Shown: piece by piece, positions 48,861 through 59,119 of the stretch
Layout: each line of letters begins with the position of its first letter
How positions within the stretch are numbered: position 1 is the stretch's first letter
Source of the DNA: Gymnogyps californianus
Taxonomy: Eukaryota > Chordata > Aves > Accipitriformes > Cathartidae
NCBI RefSeq assembly: GCF_018139145.2
Contig: NC_059478.1
Coordinates: forward strand, 24,521,001-24,585,000
Direction of reading: 5' to 3'
DNA: 64,000 bases
Notes under the pieces: generated by a model
Told to the model about the DNA's origin: nothing
The model's database searches: none
Seen by the model: only the letters and a program-made list of their open reading frames with translations
Program-made: the position numbers and the translations under genes

Positions 48861-48950
48861 TCCTGGACGCACAACATCCAGCGGGAGAAGGAGTTCCTGC
48901 GGAAGCTGGTGAAAGCCCGAGTCATCACTGACCTAACCAGTGGGATTTGA
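48861..48950 (+). CDS. ST3GAL3: ST3GAL3 terminal coding exon: motif VS and stop
   Basis: The last coding exon encodes 29 residues, SWTHNIQREKEFLRKLVKAR followed by VITDLTSGI, and then TGA at 48948-48950. It contains motif VS (His-x4-Glu in HNIQRE), whose His is catalytically important throughout vertebrate sialyltransferases. It differs from human only at T for S near the end. The acceptor TTCCTTCCAG ends at 48860. With the three upstream exons, the window codes the complete C-terminal half of the enzyme. The 3' UTR follows directly. Confidence 0.97.
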   Translation, partial: SWTHNIQREKEFLRKLVKARVITDLTSGI

Positions 48951-49280
48951 GTGGCTGCAGCCACTGCCTCCAAGGGAGGAGACGAAGACACACGCTGCAG
49001 CTCTGGGAGCAGGCACTGGCAGCCCCCTGCAAGAATCCCACCTCACTGAAGACACACAGAGATGCCCAGGTGCTCTGGGAAGACCCTCTCGCATTGCCAG
49101 TCTGCACGAGGGTTGCATCTGCTGCCTCCAGGCCTGGAGCTGGCAGAAGGTGGGCAAGGGGCTGAGTGGGCAGTTCTTGAACTCTGCATCGCAGACAGAT
49201 CTTCTGTGTCCTGAATTAAACAGGAAAGACTCAGGAGAGAGAAGAAAGGTTTGTGAATAAAACGATTTGTGCCAAATGGG
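48951..49280 (+). other. ST3GAL3: ST3GAL3 proximal 3' UTR
   Basis: This is non-coding sequence after the stop, down to just past the first strong poly(A) signals. No AU-rich destabilising motif is seen. The true end could be farther downstream, because another AATAAA occurs at 50248. Confidence 0.6.
49215..49261 (+). terminator. ST3GAL3: ST3GAL3 candidate poly(A) signals (ATTAAA, AATAAA)
   Basis: ATTAAA at 49215-49220 and AATAAA at 49256-49261 lie 265-311 bp after the stop codon. GT-rich words follow the second (TTTGTGCC, then TGGGAGGTGATG). The second is the better candidate for the cleavage signal, with expected cleavage near 49275-49285. Confidence 0.65.
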
Positions 49281-50247
49281 AGGTGATGCTGCCCCAACGC
49301 AGCAATGCCTGAATGTACAAAGTATTATTTTTTAAAAGAAACTCTGCTGGAATCATACTAGAAATACCAAGGTGCAAGGCAAAGTCTGCTTGTGCACAGC
49401 CCTGCAAAAAGCCCGGCCTCACCATGCTCCATCTGCATTGTCACTGGCCTCAGACCTTCCCCCAGGAAAACAAATCCGTCCAAAACTTCGGTGTCATTGG
49501 TGCTGCTATAATTCGAAGGGAGAACAATGGCTTTCCCTTGTTCTCCACTTGGAGCTTCTGGATGGAGATGAGCATGGGTTTGTTTTTCTGCACTTTTCCT
49601 TGCTTCCTGCATAGAGGCGGCAGCAGCAGCCACTTACTTGGCTGCGTTTTCCATAGCCATTTGCCCTGCTCTGCCTCTGCTCTGACCCCAAGGTGGAGCG
49701 GGGAGCCGATGGCTTTCTCTGCCTGCAGCAGACCCTCCCCACCTTCCTGCCTGTCACGGCACTGAGGAGCCTGCCTCGTTGTGCTCAAGGCTTTCAGGCC
49801 TCTTGGTTTGTGCCTGCTGTGCAGGGTCCCCATGGAGTCCATGCCGATTGGTGTCACTGTTTCTGGACAGCATCTCGCTTTATTTTTGTGTAGGAGAGGA
49901 GTAATTTATTCTTTGGAAGGAGGTCAGATCTTGCGCGGAGATCTGAAGCTTTACAGTTTGAGAGCAGGCCGCCGAAGATGTTTGTTTTACATTCCAGACT
50001 CGATCATGTTCCCTATTTAAGCGACGTGTGACCTCAGTGATGATGGAGCCTGCTGGCACGGGTGGGGGCCTGCTGGGAACCCTCACCCTCTGCTCGGCCC
50101 CTGCTCACTTCATTTCCAAGCTCCTCCCGTGCTGCTCTAGCACTGCTGCTCCTCCTGCTCTCAGGAGCATGTCCCTTCCTTTGCCGTCTTGGTCCCGAGA
50201 TGCAGTATTTGCACATTTGATTTGTATATGTATTTCAGAGGAGCTGG

Positions 50248-50253
50248 AATAAA
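50248..50253 (+). terminator. ST3GAL3: Possible distal ST3GAL3 poly(A) signal
   Basis: AATAAA lies 1.3 kb downstream of the stop codon in an otherwise unassigned stretch. It is preceded by a T-rich TTTGTATATGTATTTC tract resembling upstream auxiliary elements. It could define a longer 3' UTR isoform; no transcript evidence is available from sequence alone. Confidence 0.3.
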
Positions 50254-52200
50254 CTGAGCAACGTGGCTGAGTGCGAGGACAGCAGGGTGGTCTCATCCAC
50301 CTGGAGAGCGTGGGCAGAAGGGGGATTGCCAGGGGAATGGTTACAGGTGGAAATTGGCTCCCACGCTCTCCTAGCCTGGAGCAGGCTGGACTGCGCCCAT
50401 GGGCACTGTCCCGAGCCAAATCCCTGTGTGTCGAGGCACTGGCGTGCAGCCAGCCAGTGCTGGGGTCAGTGGAGGGGGGATCCCGGAGGGATGCTGGCTG
50501 GGCTCATGGGCCCTGGTGCTGCATCTGACGTAGCCTGAGGATTGCAGTCTGCCTTGCTCTGAGCTGAAGGGAGAACATGGCCCTAACATGGACAAGAGAT
50601 GCTCAGAGCAGGGCTCGCATGGTTCCCCTGGGCTGCCTCTGCTTCCACTGACTTGCAGGAGGCTGTGGCTCTGGGGCTGAGACCCCAGAGGAGACGTGCA
50701 GGAGGGGCAGGCAGTGACCCAGGCGTGGGGCAGAGGAGCAAATTGTATGGAATGGTTTGAGACCAGGCTGCAGCCAGAGGCAGCTCTCAGGACATGGTGC
50801 TGGGTGCTGCCCACAGACTGGCGTGGGATGTGCCCCTCAGGAGCCTCTCCTGTGTGGTGTGCCCGTAGCCAAGGAGCTTGCTCAGGGGCAAGTCCTGTCC
50901 AGCTTCTGGTCGTGTCTGCTGCTTGCCTTGTAGTCTGGGAGCAGCTTAAAGATTCTGCTCTTCTAGGTCGCAGAAAACAGATGCTGGGAGGCTCTTCCTT
51001 CCCTTTCCCCTTCCCATGTCCCTTCCCCTGTCCCTCTGGCCTCCCAGCCAGACGGTCCCTGCTCCCCCCAGTACATGTGCCCCCCCAGGATGCTCTGTGA
51101 GGTCTCCAGCATGGAGAGCTGGGGTTTCCAGCAGTTTTTTGAGCATATGCTGTGGCAGATACTCCTTTGAATATTCTCCCCCAATTTGTTTTTCCTGCTC
51201 AAGGAGCCCAAGGGACTGGATTTCCATGGCTCTCGCCAGGTGACATTCCCTTTGCGGTTCCTGTGTGTCAGCCTGGACCTGGGACCATCATCCATAGAGT
51301 CCCTGCCATGGTGGCAGTGGGGATGCCTGGGCTGGACCTGGCCGAGGTTGTGGCTGGGGAAGGGTGAGCACCCGCCCTCCGCCTTGGTGCTTGAACTGGG
51401 TCTTTAACCAGCTGCAGTGGGAGCCCTGGGGAGGTGATGGGCCGCATCCATATGCTCCAGTGAGCTGAGATGCCAGAGGGCGGGTGGCTACAGCCAGGAG
51501 GAGGAGGGGGGTGAAGAGCCTTTGGTGTCTGTGCTGGGCTCCTCTCCACCCCTGGGGGAAGCACCCCCATGGAGGTTTGTGATGGCATTAATTTGATTTA
51601 GTCTGTTTTATTGAGCACTACAAAGCTACAGGGCACCTTTATCTTCCAGCTCACTGGCTCCAGGCCCAAGGAGAGAGCATGGCCCCTGCTCTGCTTTCCC
51701 TGGCGTCCCAGCTCCCCACCACAGCCGGGGACAGGTCCTGATGGCAAGCTGTCCCTGCAGACCAGGGAGGTGACTCCAAGCCCTTCCCTCCACCTTGGTG
51801 GCAGTCTCCAGGCAGAAGTGCCCAGGCTGAATAGATGAGTGCGTGGCCCAGGGTGACTGTGGTGGGTCAGGACCACCTGCAATTAGAAGGAAAGAGAGGA
51901 TGGGGGTTGTTTGAGCGCCAAAGGCTCCCTCTAACTCCCTGTCCCATTTGACATCAGTGGGGCAAGCACACCCACGGAGCAGCCCTGTGGCTGGGCGATG
52001 GGGGTGTTCACCCCAGCCCTGGGAGCAGTGCTCAGCGCTGGGTTTCGCTCCTGGATGCTGTTCCTTTGGCTGCCTCCCCGCGTGCACCTGCAGCCACCTC
52101 CCGCCCTCCGAAACGCTGCAGTCCTGCCAGCTCGGAGCGGTGCACGCGGGTCAGAGCAGGGTCAGTGGGACGGATGTGAGTCTTGGCCTCTCCCTCGCAG

Positions 52201-52261
52201 TGACTCACCTTTTCAGCTCGGGAGGGAGAGCCCAGGGGAATTCTCCACAGCCTAAATATAG
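52201..52261. promoter_or_regulatory. AP-1 and MEF2 consensus sites, 45 bp apart
   Basis: TGACTCA (52201-52207) is a perfect AP-1 (TRE) site, and CTAAATATAG (52252-52261) fits the MEF2 consensus YTA(A/T)4TAR exactly. They lie in a GC-rich island upstream of ARTN. Together they suggest an enhancer, but single consensus sites occur by chance. Confidence 0.3.
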
Positions 52262-52802
52262 AGCGGGGTTGCCTGGCGCCTCTGACGCGCTGCGGTGCAG
52301 AAAGGCCACTCGAGTGGCAGGGCACCTGCATAGAGGGAGGCCGGGGAAGTGCAGGGAGGTCGGGGAGCCAGCTCCCGCAGCGGGGTTTTGCTCCAGCTGG
52401 TGCAGAGAGCGGGTCTGGGGAGCTGCAGGCCAGCCAGCACGTGCTGCTCCGGGGGAGAGGGGCTGCCAGAGAGCTGCTGCTGCGCTGACCGCACCATGAG
52501 CGCGGGCTGCTCGTGCATTTGTGGCATACAGCCTTCCCCAGTGCCCACCACCCTGGCGTCGGGCTCCCTCCACCAGCTCACCCCGTTAGGGCTGGCCATT
52601 GTGTGGCCTCAAGCTCACACGTGCCAAACGGAGGCACCACGGCCAGGGATCCTCTGTGGCCCAGCGTCACTCAGCCGAGCATCTCTGGGCTTCCAGCGTC
52701 TCCTTTTCCTGGGAGGGAGCAGCAGGGAGGCCCTGCCCTGCCGTGCTGCTTTACCCCTCGGTGTGGGCGCTGCTGAGAGAGGGGGAAGGTGTCAGGACAG
52801 GG

Positions 52803-52825
52803 CTATCTATCTGTCTGTCTGTATC
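52803..52825. repeat. Short tetranucleotide run (CTAT/CTGT)
   Basis: CTATCTAT followed by CTGTCTGTCTGT. It is a minor microsatellite of about 23 bp with two related units. Confidence 0.7.
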
Positions 52826-55800
52826 AAACAGGGGCAGGCAGGCTGGGTATGGGCAGCACCAGGGGTGGGCAAGGGCTTCCAGACTGCCTGGCAGGGAGGC
52901 GGCCACCATGCTGAGCTCCACCGGCACCAGCATGGCACGTGCCATCAGTCCAAGCGTGCATCAGACGCAGTATTAGAGACGTGTCCTTCGGTGCGGGCAA
53001 CCCAGGCCACTGCCCAGCCCCTCCGGGCACCTGCTCCTCACACAGCCTGCACAGGGACTCGCTCCAAAGGCCGGTGTGCTCGTCGGTACTGTACCAAGCT
53101 GAGATGCAAGAACTCAATGAGTTTTTAAAATTAGTTTTAGTTTCTGCGATTTTTTTTAATTTCCCCTCTAGGCAGGGAGGGCAATAGTCTCGCAGGCTCC
53201 TCCAAGCCAGCTTATGTCACATCAATTCAGTCATATCACAGAAGCAATAAAGCTATCAAACAAGCTTGGCTTGCCTCTTTCTTCTGATGCCTTTGGCCTT
53301 TTTCAGGAGAGGCAGAGGGGTTCCCCTGCTCGGGCTGTCCCCAGCCTGGTTTCACTGCTGACTCCTCCAGCACAGTAACCCAAAGGCAGCTGCCGGGAGC
53401 TGCAGCTGGCCGATGGCACTGGCCTGGCGCTGGAGACAGGAGAGGGCTGTGCTCCTCCTTGCAGGTGACCTGAGGGGTGGGAGAGGGGCTCGTGGGTTAG
53501 GTGCATGTCATGGCGGGCGGGCAGAGGGGTGGGGGCTTGTCCTGCCCGGGATGGGCTGCCTGCACCTCTGCCTGCTCTCTCGGGGACTCCCTGCCAGCAG
53601 GGTGGCTGCCCGCTGAGGGTCGCAGCAGCAGTCGGGCTGGGTGCGGCCCCGGCAAAGGCAGGTGTCTGGCCAAGTGACCTTCTTGCTGCAGCGTCCAGGA
53701 AGGAAGCAGTTTAGGAAGCCGGGGGGGCGAGGCTGTGACTGGCTCCGACACCTGCCAGGTCCCAGCGGGAGGAACTTAACCGCTGCGGCAAACTCCAGCG
53801 ATGCCGCAGGGCTTCCTGAGCCATGGGACAAGTCAGGGACAGTCCCATCGCCCGAGGGAATGGGGTGGGTGCTTCCAGGTGGGTGACCGGTCTGCCAAAC
53901 CTGCCAGCTCCTAAATGCAAGGGGTGGCTTCCTGCCAGCACCCATGGGACACCGCAGAGGCAACTGCCCAACCCTCCCCGGTGTGTGGCTGCAAGTTCCA
54001 GATCCCTCCCAGAAAGGACATGCTGGAGCTGCTCAAACCCTTCTTCCTGCCCTCCTCTCTTCCCATGAGCCTGTGGGAGGTTCAGGTCAGCAGAGACAAG
54101 GACACTTGTTCTGGAGCAGGTGTCCCCGAAGGAGCCACGTCACCGCTGAGATGGGGACAATGCAACCGGTCGGTCTGTCTGCGTCACAGCTCTCCCCCGC
54201 ATGTGTTTTGTCACACCCAGCCATGGCCTCCCACAGGCACAGCAGTAGCCACAGCATGCTCAGTCCTGCCGTCTGGCTAGACCGCATCACCCCCATCCCG
54301 CCTCACGCAAGGGTTGTACCTTCAGGGACGGATGTCACAGCGGGCCCTGGCCCTGCGGGGCTCATTCCAGACCAGACAAGGGACACAGGGACAGCCCAGC
54401 CCTGGGGGTGCAGGAGCACAGGCTGACACAGGCAGTGCCTTGGGAGGCACTAAGCCAGCTGCTGCCAGCAGCAGCCAGGGAGCACGTCACCCATCTGTCT
54501 GGAGACCGGTGGGGTCGGGGACCCTGCCCTGCACCCCAGCACCCTGCAGGGCCCAGGCCATGCTCAGCAGTCCCCAGGGCAGAGCCGATACTCGTGGGAG
54601 CCCAAGGGGAGACAGCAGTGCCTGGATCCAGGCACAGCGCTGGGACATGCCACCTCCTGCCACCGTGATCTTGTGGGGGACGGGGAGGAGGTGCCACTGG
54701 CAGGACATGAGTGGGGCTGATGGCAGCAGTGGGGTCACGTCTCCCAGGGCAAGGGCCAGGGGCAGAGGAGGGAGCCAGGGCCCCCAGTTGTCTGGGATAG
54801 CAGCCACGAAGGGGGAACACCTGGAAGAAGACAGAGACCAGGCTTTGCACAGCTTTGCACGGCCACCTCTTTCACAGGACCAGGGACACCGTGGGCCCTC
54901 CTGTATGGAGTCCCCTGGATATCCCCCTGTGCCATGCCCCACACAGCCCCCTGCCCACCCCCAGCATCACACTCACAGCAGCTCCCGCTGTGCCCTGGGG
55001 ACATGAGGACCAGCCCAACCCACAGGGAAGGTGGGAGGGGATGGGGTAACACCTGGGGTGAGCCAGCATCTGGGGCTGTCTCCAAGCCCCGAGGGCTGTC
55101 TGTGGGGGAGGCAGCCCTCCCCTCCGTTGGCAGCCCCTCCTGGGCAGCTCCCCCTGCATGGGCAGGGCTGTGGCCAGTCCCAGCCCCATGGGGACAGCCA
55201 GGCAACCCGGAGCAGGACATGCCACTCGCACAGAAACTTTCCAAGCAGGGAGCCCCATTAGTCTGCAGCCCTGCAAAGCAGAGGATCCTGTTCCCTGTCC
55301 CCCATCCCCTGCTCCCCGGCTGATCCCCCCCCAGGGATGCTCCTGGGCCTCCAAACCTCTGCTGGGCCAAGGCATCCAGGGCATCACCTCTGCCAGCTCC
55401 CGTGAGGGCATCACGGACGGGAGCAGCCTCAGGCCACAGCCGTGGGGCAGCGCAGCCCCACAGCAGAGCCCACCCTCCCACGCAGCCCACCCTCCCCCGC
55501 AGGCGTGAAGCCACCCACGGCCACAGGCTTGCCCAAGCTGCCTGTGCTGGGAGCAGGAGGGGACCAGGGCCATGCGGTGCCACACCAGGGCTGGGGCAGC
55601 AGTTCCAGGCCGTGTGCCACCTCCACCGTCCCTGCTAGCGGTGGCGGGGACGGCTTAGCCGGCGCCGCTTGCGTCAGCACATTCCCTGGCAGGTGATGCC
55701 GCAGGAGGGACGCGGGAGTTGTCATCCCCACGCTGGATAATCCGACGAGATGAGACAAGACGAGGCGGCCGGCTCCGCTGGTGGCTCGCACGCACCGGCA

Positions 55801-55974
55801 GGCCCTCCCCGCCACCGGACCGTGGGGTCGGGGCTGCCGTGCAGCGGGGAAGCCGTTAACGCCACGTGGGGGGGGGCCCGGGTGCCGGGGCAGACCCCAC
55901 GGGCGACCGGGGGCCGGAGTGCAGCCGCGGCACAGCCGGTGATCGAGCCGCTGGCCCCGCTCCAGCCGGGGAGT

Positions 55975-55982
55975 TATATAAG
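55975..55982 (+). promoter_or_regulatory. ARTN: TATA box, candidate ARTN core promoter
   Basis: TATATAAG stands alone in very GC-rich sequence, in the direction of ARTN. Transcription would be expected to start about 56003-56012. The region 56005-56385 would then be a first, non-coding exon ending in GAG before the donor GTAAGG at 56386. It lies 4.6 kb before the coding start, a reasonable distance for ARTN, which has 5' non-coding exons in mammals. The link to ARTN is an inference. Confidence 0.45.
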
Positions 55983-56004
55983 CCCGGGGAGGTTGCGCCG
56001 AGGC

Positions 56005-56385
56005 GGTCGAGCGCTGCCGGGGCAGATGACACGGCAGGCAGCGTCCCGGGGCGCGCAGCCCGCCCGGAGGCCTCCGGACCCCGCCGCAGGCAGGGCCCGG
56101 GGGGCCGGCGGGCCATGAGGGCTGGCCCCGGCGGGGCTTGCCCGGCCTGGGCTGTGCCCCGGCGGCCGGCTCCGGCCAGGGGAGCACGTGTGAAGCGGGG
56201 CCGAGCGGAGGCGGCCCTGGGATTTGGCACGTTTGCAAGGAGCACTTGAGAGCCCCGGGATGGACGTGGAGGGCCCTGGGCGGTGACGTAAGGACTCGCA
56301 CGGGCTCGGCTCGGCTCGCCAGCCGGCCCCCATGTCCCCGGGGCCTGCGACGGCCCCGGCGGAGGGAGGCAGGGAGACGGCAGAG
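56005..56385 (+). other. ARTN: Candidate ARTN 5' non-coding exon
   Basis: The span is defined only by the TATA box at 55975 (start) and the splice donor GAG/GTAAGG at 56385/56386 (end). A second good donor, CACG/GTGAGT at 57549/57550, could end an alternative first exon. Either could be joined to the acceptor at 60591-60593. There is no transcript support in sequence. Confidence 0.3.
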
Positions 56386-58530
56386 GTAAGGAGCCCGGCG
56401 GCGGGTGGCCCGGCCGGCGTGGACCTGGCCGCGGGGCGCCCCGTGGGCCGTGGCCGCGGGGCGCGGGCGGGCTGGGAGGCAGGGCAGGGAGGCCGGACTC
56501 CTCCTCCGGCGAGGCCGGACGTGAACGCCAGGCACACCGGTGGCCCGCGGTGGCTCGGGGTGCGTGGGACGCTGGCCGGCCCCGCCGCGGCCCAGGCGGT
56601 GCCGCGATGGCCCCCGACCTGCCCCCCAAACCCATCGCCGCCGGGTCCCCGCGGGCCCGGGTGGCCCGCTGTGTGCAAGGGGTCCGCGTGGGGCTCTGCC
56701 CCGCGACACCGGGCGTGGGGTCCCCGTGGAGCTCTGCTCCCGGAGCGCTCCGGCAAGGGCGGAACTCGTCCCCCGGTGTGTCCGTCCTGCCGGCGCTGGG
56801 ACCGGGCTGTCGGGGCAGGGAGCCCCGCTCAGGGGGCGTCCGTCCGTCCGGGCTGCGTGTCCGTCTGCCCGCCCGGCGGTGCCGAGAGGTGTCCGCCGGC
56901 CCGGGGGTCGGCCGGCGGGCAGGTGGTGGTGGTGGCGGGGGTCGGGTGCCGCCGGGGGACCCGGTGCCGTTCCCGGCGGGGTGCGAGTCTCCGCGGGAGC
57001 TCGGGGGCGGTGCGGGTCCCGGCGCGGAGCCGGTGCTGATGCGGGTCGGGCTGCGGCTCCTGCTGCTGGCGGGATCCCTGTGCCGTCCTGGTCCCGGGGC
57101 GGTCCCGGCGCCCGTGCGGGTCGGAGTCCCGCTGCCGCTGCGGTGCGGGTCGGGGTGCCGGTCGGGATCCTGGTGCCGGTACGGATCGGGGTCCCGGTGC
57201 CGGTGCCGGTGCCCGCCCCGCCGGTCAGGTGACGGCGGCTGGAATTTGACACCGGCGGCGGCGGCGGGAGCGGGATGGAGCCGCCGCTGCCCCGCACTGC
57301 GCGTCCGCCCATCGGCACCGCACCCCGGGGCGCACCGGGACCGGGACCCGCACCCGGAGGCGCAGCGGGAGCGGCACCGGCGGCGGCACCGGGAGCAGCG
57401 GCGGGAGCCGGTGCCGGTGCCGGCGGGGCAGCGCCGGCCCCCGCCCGCGCCCCGCCCCGGCGCGGCGGCGGCGGGCGGCGGGGGGCGGCGGGGAGCGGAG
57501 GCGATGCGGGGCGGCGGCGGCCCGGGGGATGGTCCCCGCCGCGGGCACGGTGAGTGCGGGCCGGGGCGGCGGGCGGCAGCGTCCGCCCCATCCTGCCGGC
57601 GGCGCCGGGCCTCGGCGGCGGCTCGTACCGGGGCTGAGGGGGGGACGCGGCGGGGGGGGGCCCGCTTCGCCGCCCGCCCCCCGGCAATGCCCGCGGGGCG
57701 GCGAGGGGGCTCGGGCCGCCCCCGGGCAGGTCCCCGCCGGGCGGCTCCCGGGGTACCGAGCCCGGCCCGGCGGCGGGAAGCGCTCGGGGCCGCGGCGGGG
57801 CCGGGGTTCCCTGCCCGGGCGGGGAGAGGCGGGACCCCGCTGCGGGTGCCCGGGGGGCACGGGGACGGTGTCACCCGCCTCTTCCCTGGGCTCCCGCCCC
57901 GGCCCTTTGGGCACGTCGGGCAGGTCTGTGTCCCGGCTGCCCGGGCGGTGGGCGGGGGAGAGCCCCGGGGCGGGGGTGCCCGGGCCGGCACTGCCCGGCG
58001 CCCCCCGGCTCTGCTTTCCCCGGGCTGGGGCCGAGTTTGGTCTCGCCCGTGTGCCCCACGTGTCCGACTCCGGCCTCCCACGGCTTTGCGGGGCGGGTGC
58101 CAGCTCCGCGTCACACGTGGGGTTGATTTGTGACCCCCCCCGTCACTCCTCCTGCCAGGGGCAGCGCGGTGGGATGCCGGGTCTCCGCCGGCTCCACCGG
58201 TGTCCGCAGGCGCCCGTGGGGGTCTCCGGGCATCCCCCCGCGCTGCCAGGCAAGACCCGCGGCTGCGGGGCTGGCACGGCGAGCAGTGGCGAGCGAGGCC
58301 CCAGCACAGCCCCCTTCCAAAAGCGGCCAGCCCACGAGCTGAGACCCTCACCCCGCGGCTGGGGCACCCGCTGGCCCCGCGTAGATGCGCTTCGCGAGTG
58401 GCTCCTGCCTCCCCCAGCGTCCTGTGCACGGCGGGGCTCTCACCGGGGCTCTGCACGGGTGGGTGTGGGGTGACCCGCACAGGGATTACCCCAGCACGCC
58501 GCTGTTCAGCCCCCGGGCGGGGGACACATG

Positions 58531-58531
<1 letters not shown>

Positions 58532-58582
<51 letters not shown>
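58532..58582 (+). repeat. Uninterrupted G run, 51 bases
   Basis: Directly counted: 51 consecutive G residues after CATGC and before TGTCGC. It can form G-quadruplexes. Runs this long are unusual in reference sequences and may be length-unreliable or a sequencing artefact. Confidence 0.95.
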
Positions 58583-58583
<1 letters not shown>

Positions 58584-58958
58584 GTCGCACGGATGGGCCT
58601 GATCCTGACCCTGGGAAGGGCTCCTGTGCCTGTTAATGGCCCAGCTGGGCGCTTGCAGCCGTGGCAGGGGCAGACCCCAGCCAGATCCCCCCCATGCGGG
58701 AGCTGGGGGTCTGCCGCGGAGGGTGCAGGTCTGGCACCCCCATGGGGTGCCCAGGAGCTTGGCTCAGCCTTACCCGCGCTGGGGGAAAGCAGGGGCCGAG
58801 CGGGGGTGCGGGGCCAGCGTGGGCTGCGGTCCTGCGCGTTCGGGGAGCTGCCCGCGGGGACGGGGATCCGTGTCTGCGGAGACGCTGGCGGGGCACGTCC
58901 GTAGCCCCGGCGCCGGGGCTCCCGGGGGCAAAGGGAGGCTGCCCTCACCCGGCGCCCC

Positions 58959-58988
58959 GCCGGCAGCGCTCCCGCCGGCAGCGCTCCC
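58959..58988. repeat. 15-bp tandem duplication
   Basis: The unit GCCGGCAGCGCTCCC is present twice in a row and followed by a partial third copy (GCCG). It lies in the GC-rich region upstream of ARTN. Confidence 0.85.
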
Positions 58989-59050
58989 GCCGCAGAGCCC
59001 GGGGCCGTGCTGCCGCCGGACGGGAGAAGCCTGAACTGCACCGGCTGCTC

Positions 59051-59119
59051 CGTCCCGTCCCACTCCACCCCATCCCATCCCGTCCCGTCCCGTCCCGTCC
59101 CGTCCCGTGCCGTCCCGTC
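59051..59119 (+). repeat. CCCGT pentamer array
   Basis: About fourteen pentamer units, perfect at 59080-59107 and degenerate (CCACT, CCACC, CCATC) toward the left. It is a typical bird GC-rich minisatellite. Confidence 0.9.

Larger units (their letters stand above)
49290..55900. other. ST3GAL3-ARTN intergenic region
   Basis: About 6.6 kb without a recognisable gene. A distal AATAAA (50248-50253), an AP-1/MEF2 site pair (52201-52261), a short CTAT/CTGT run (52803-52825) and an isolated AATAAA (53246-53251) are the only marks I can name. A polypyrimidine tract of C and T lies at about 50993-51040. Open frames of 130-280 codons on both strands after 50 kb follow from the rising GC content and match nothing I know. 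Confidence 0.7.

Noticed and set aside
51605..51610. TTTATT, a minus-strand AATAAA, as evidence of an antisense gene
   Set aside because: A single hexamer without a supporting coding region or promoter; expected by chance.
53246..53251. AATAAA as the end of an unknown gene
   Set aside because: There is no coding sequence upstream that I can support; left as an unassigned hexamer.
54735..55585. Open frames of 282 and 237 codons on the minus strand before ARTN
   Set aside because: Two overlapping frames on the same strand, plus frames on the other strand, all open because of GC content; no recognisable protein.
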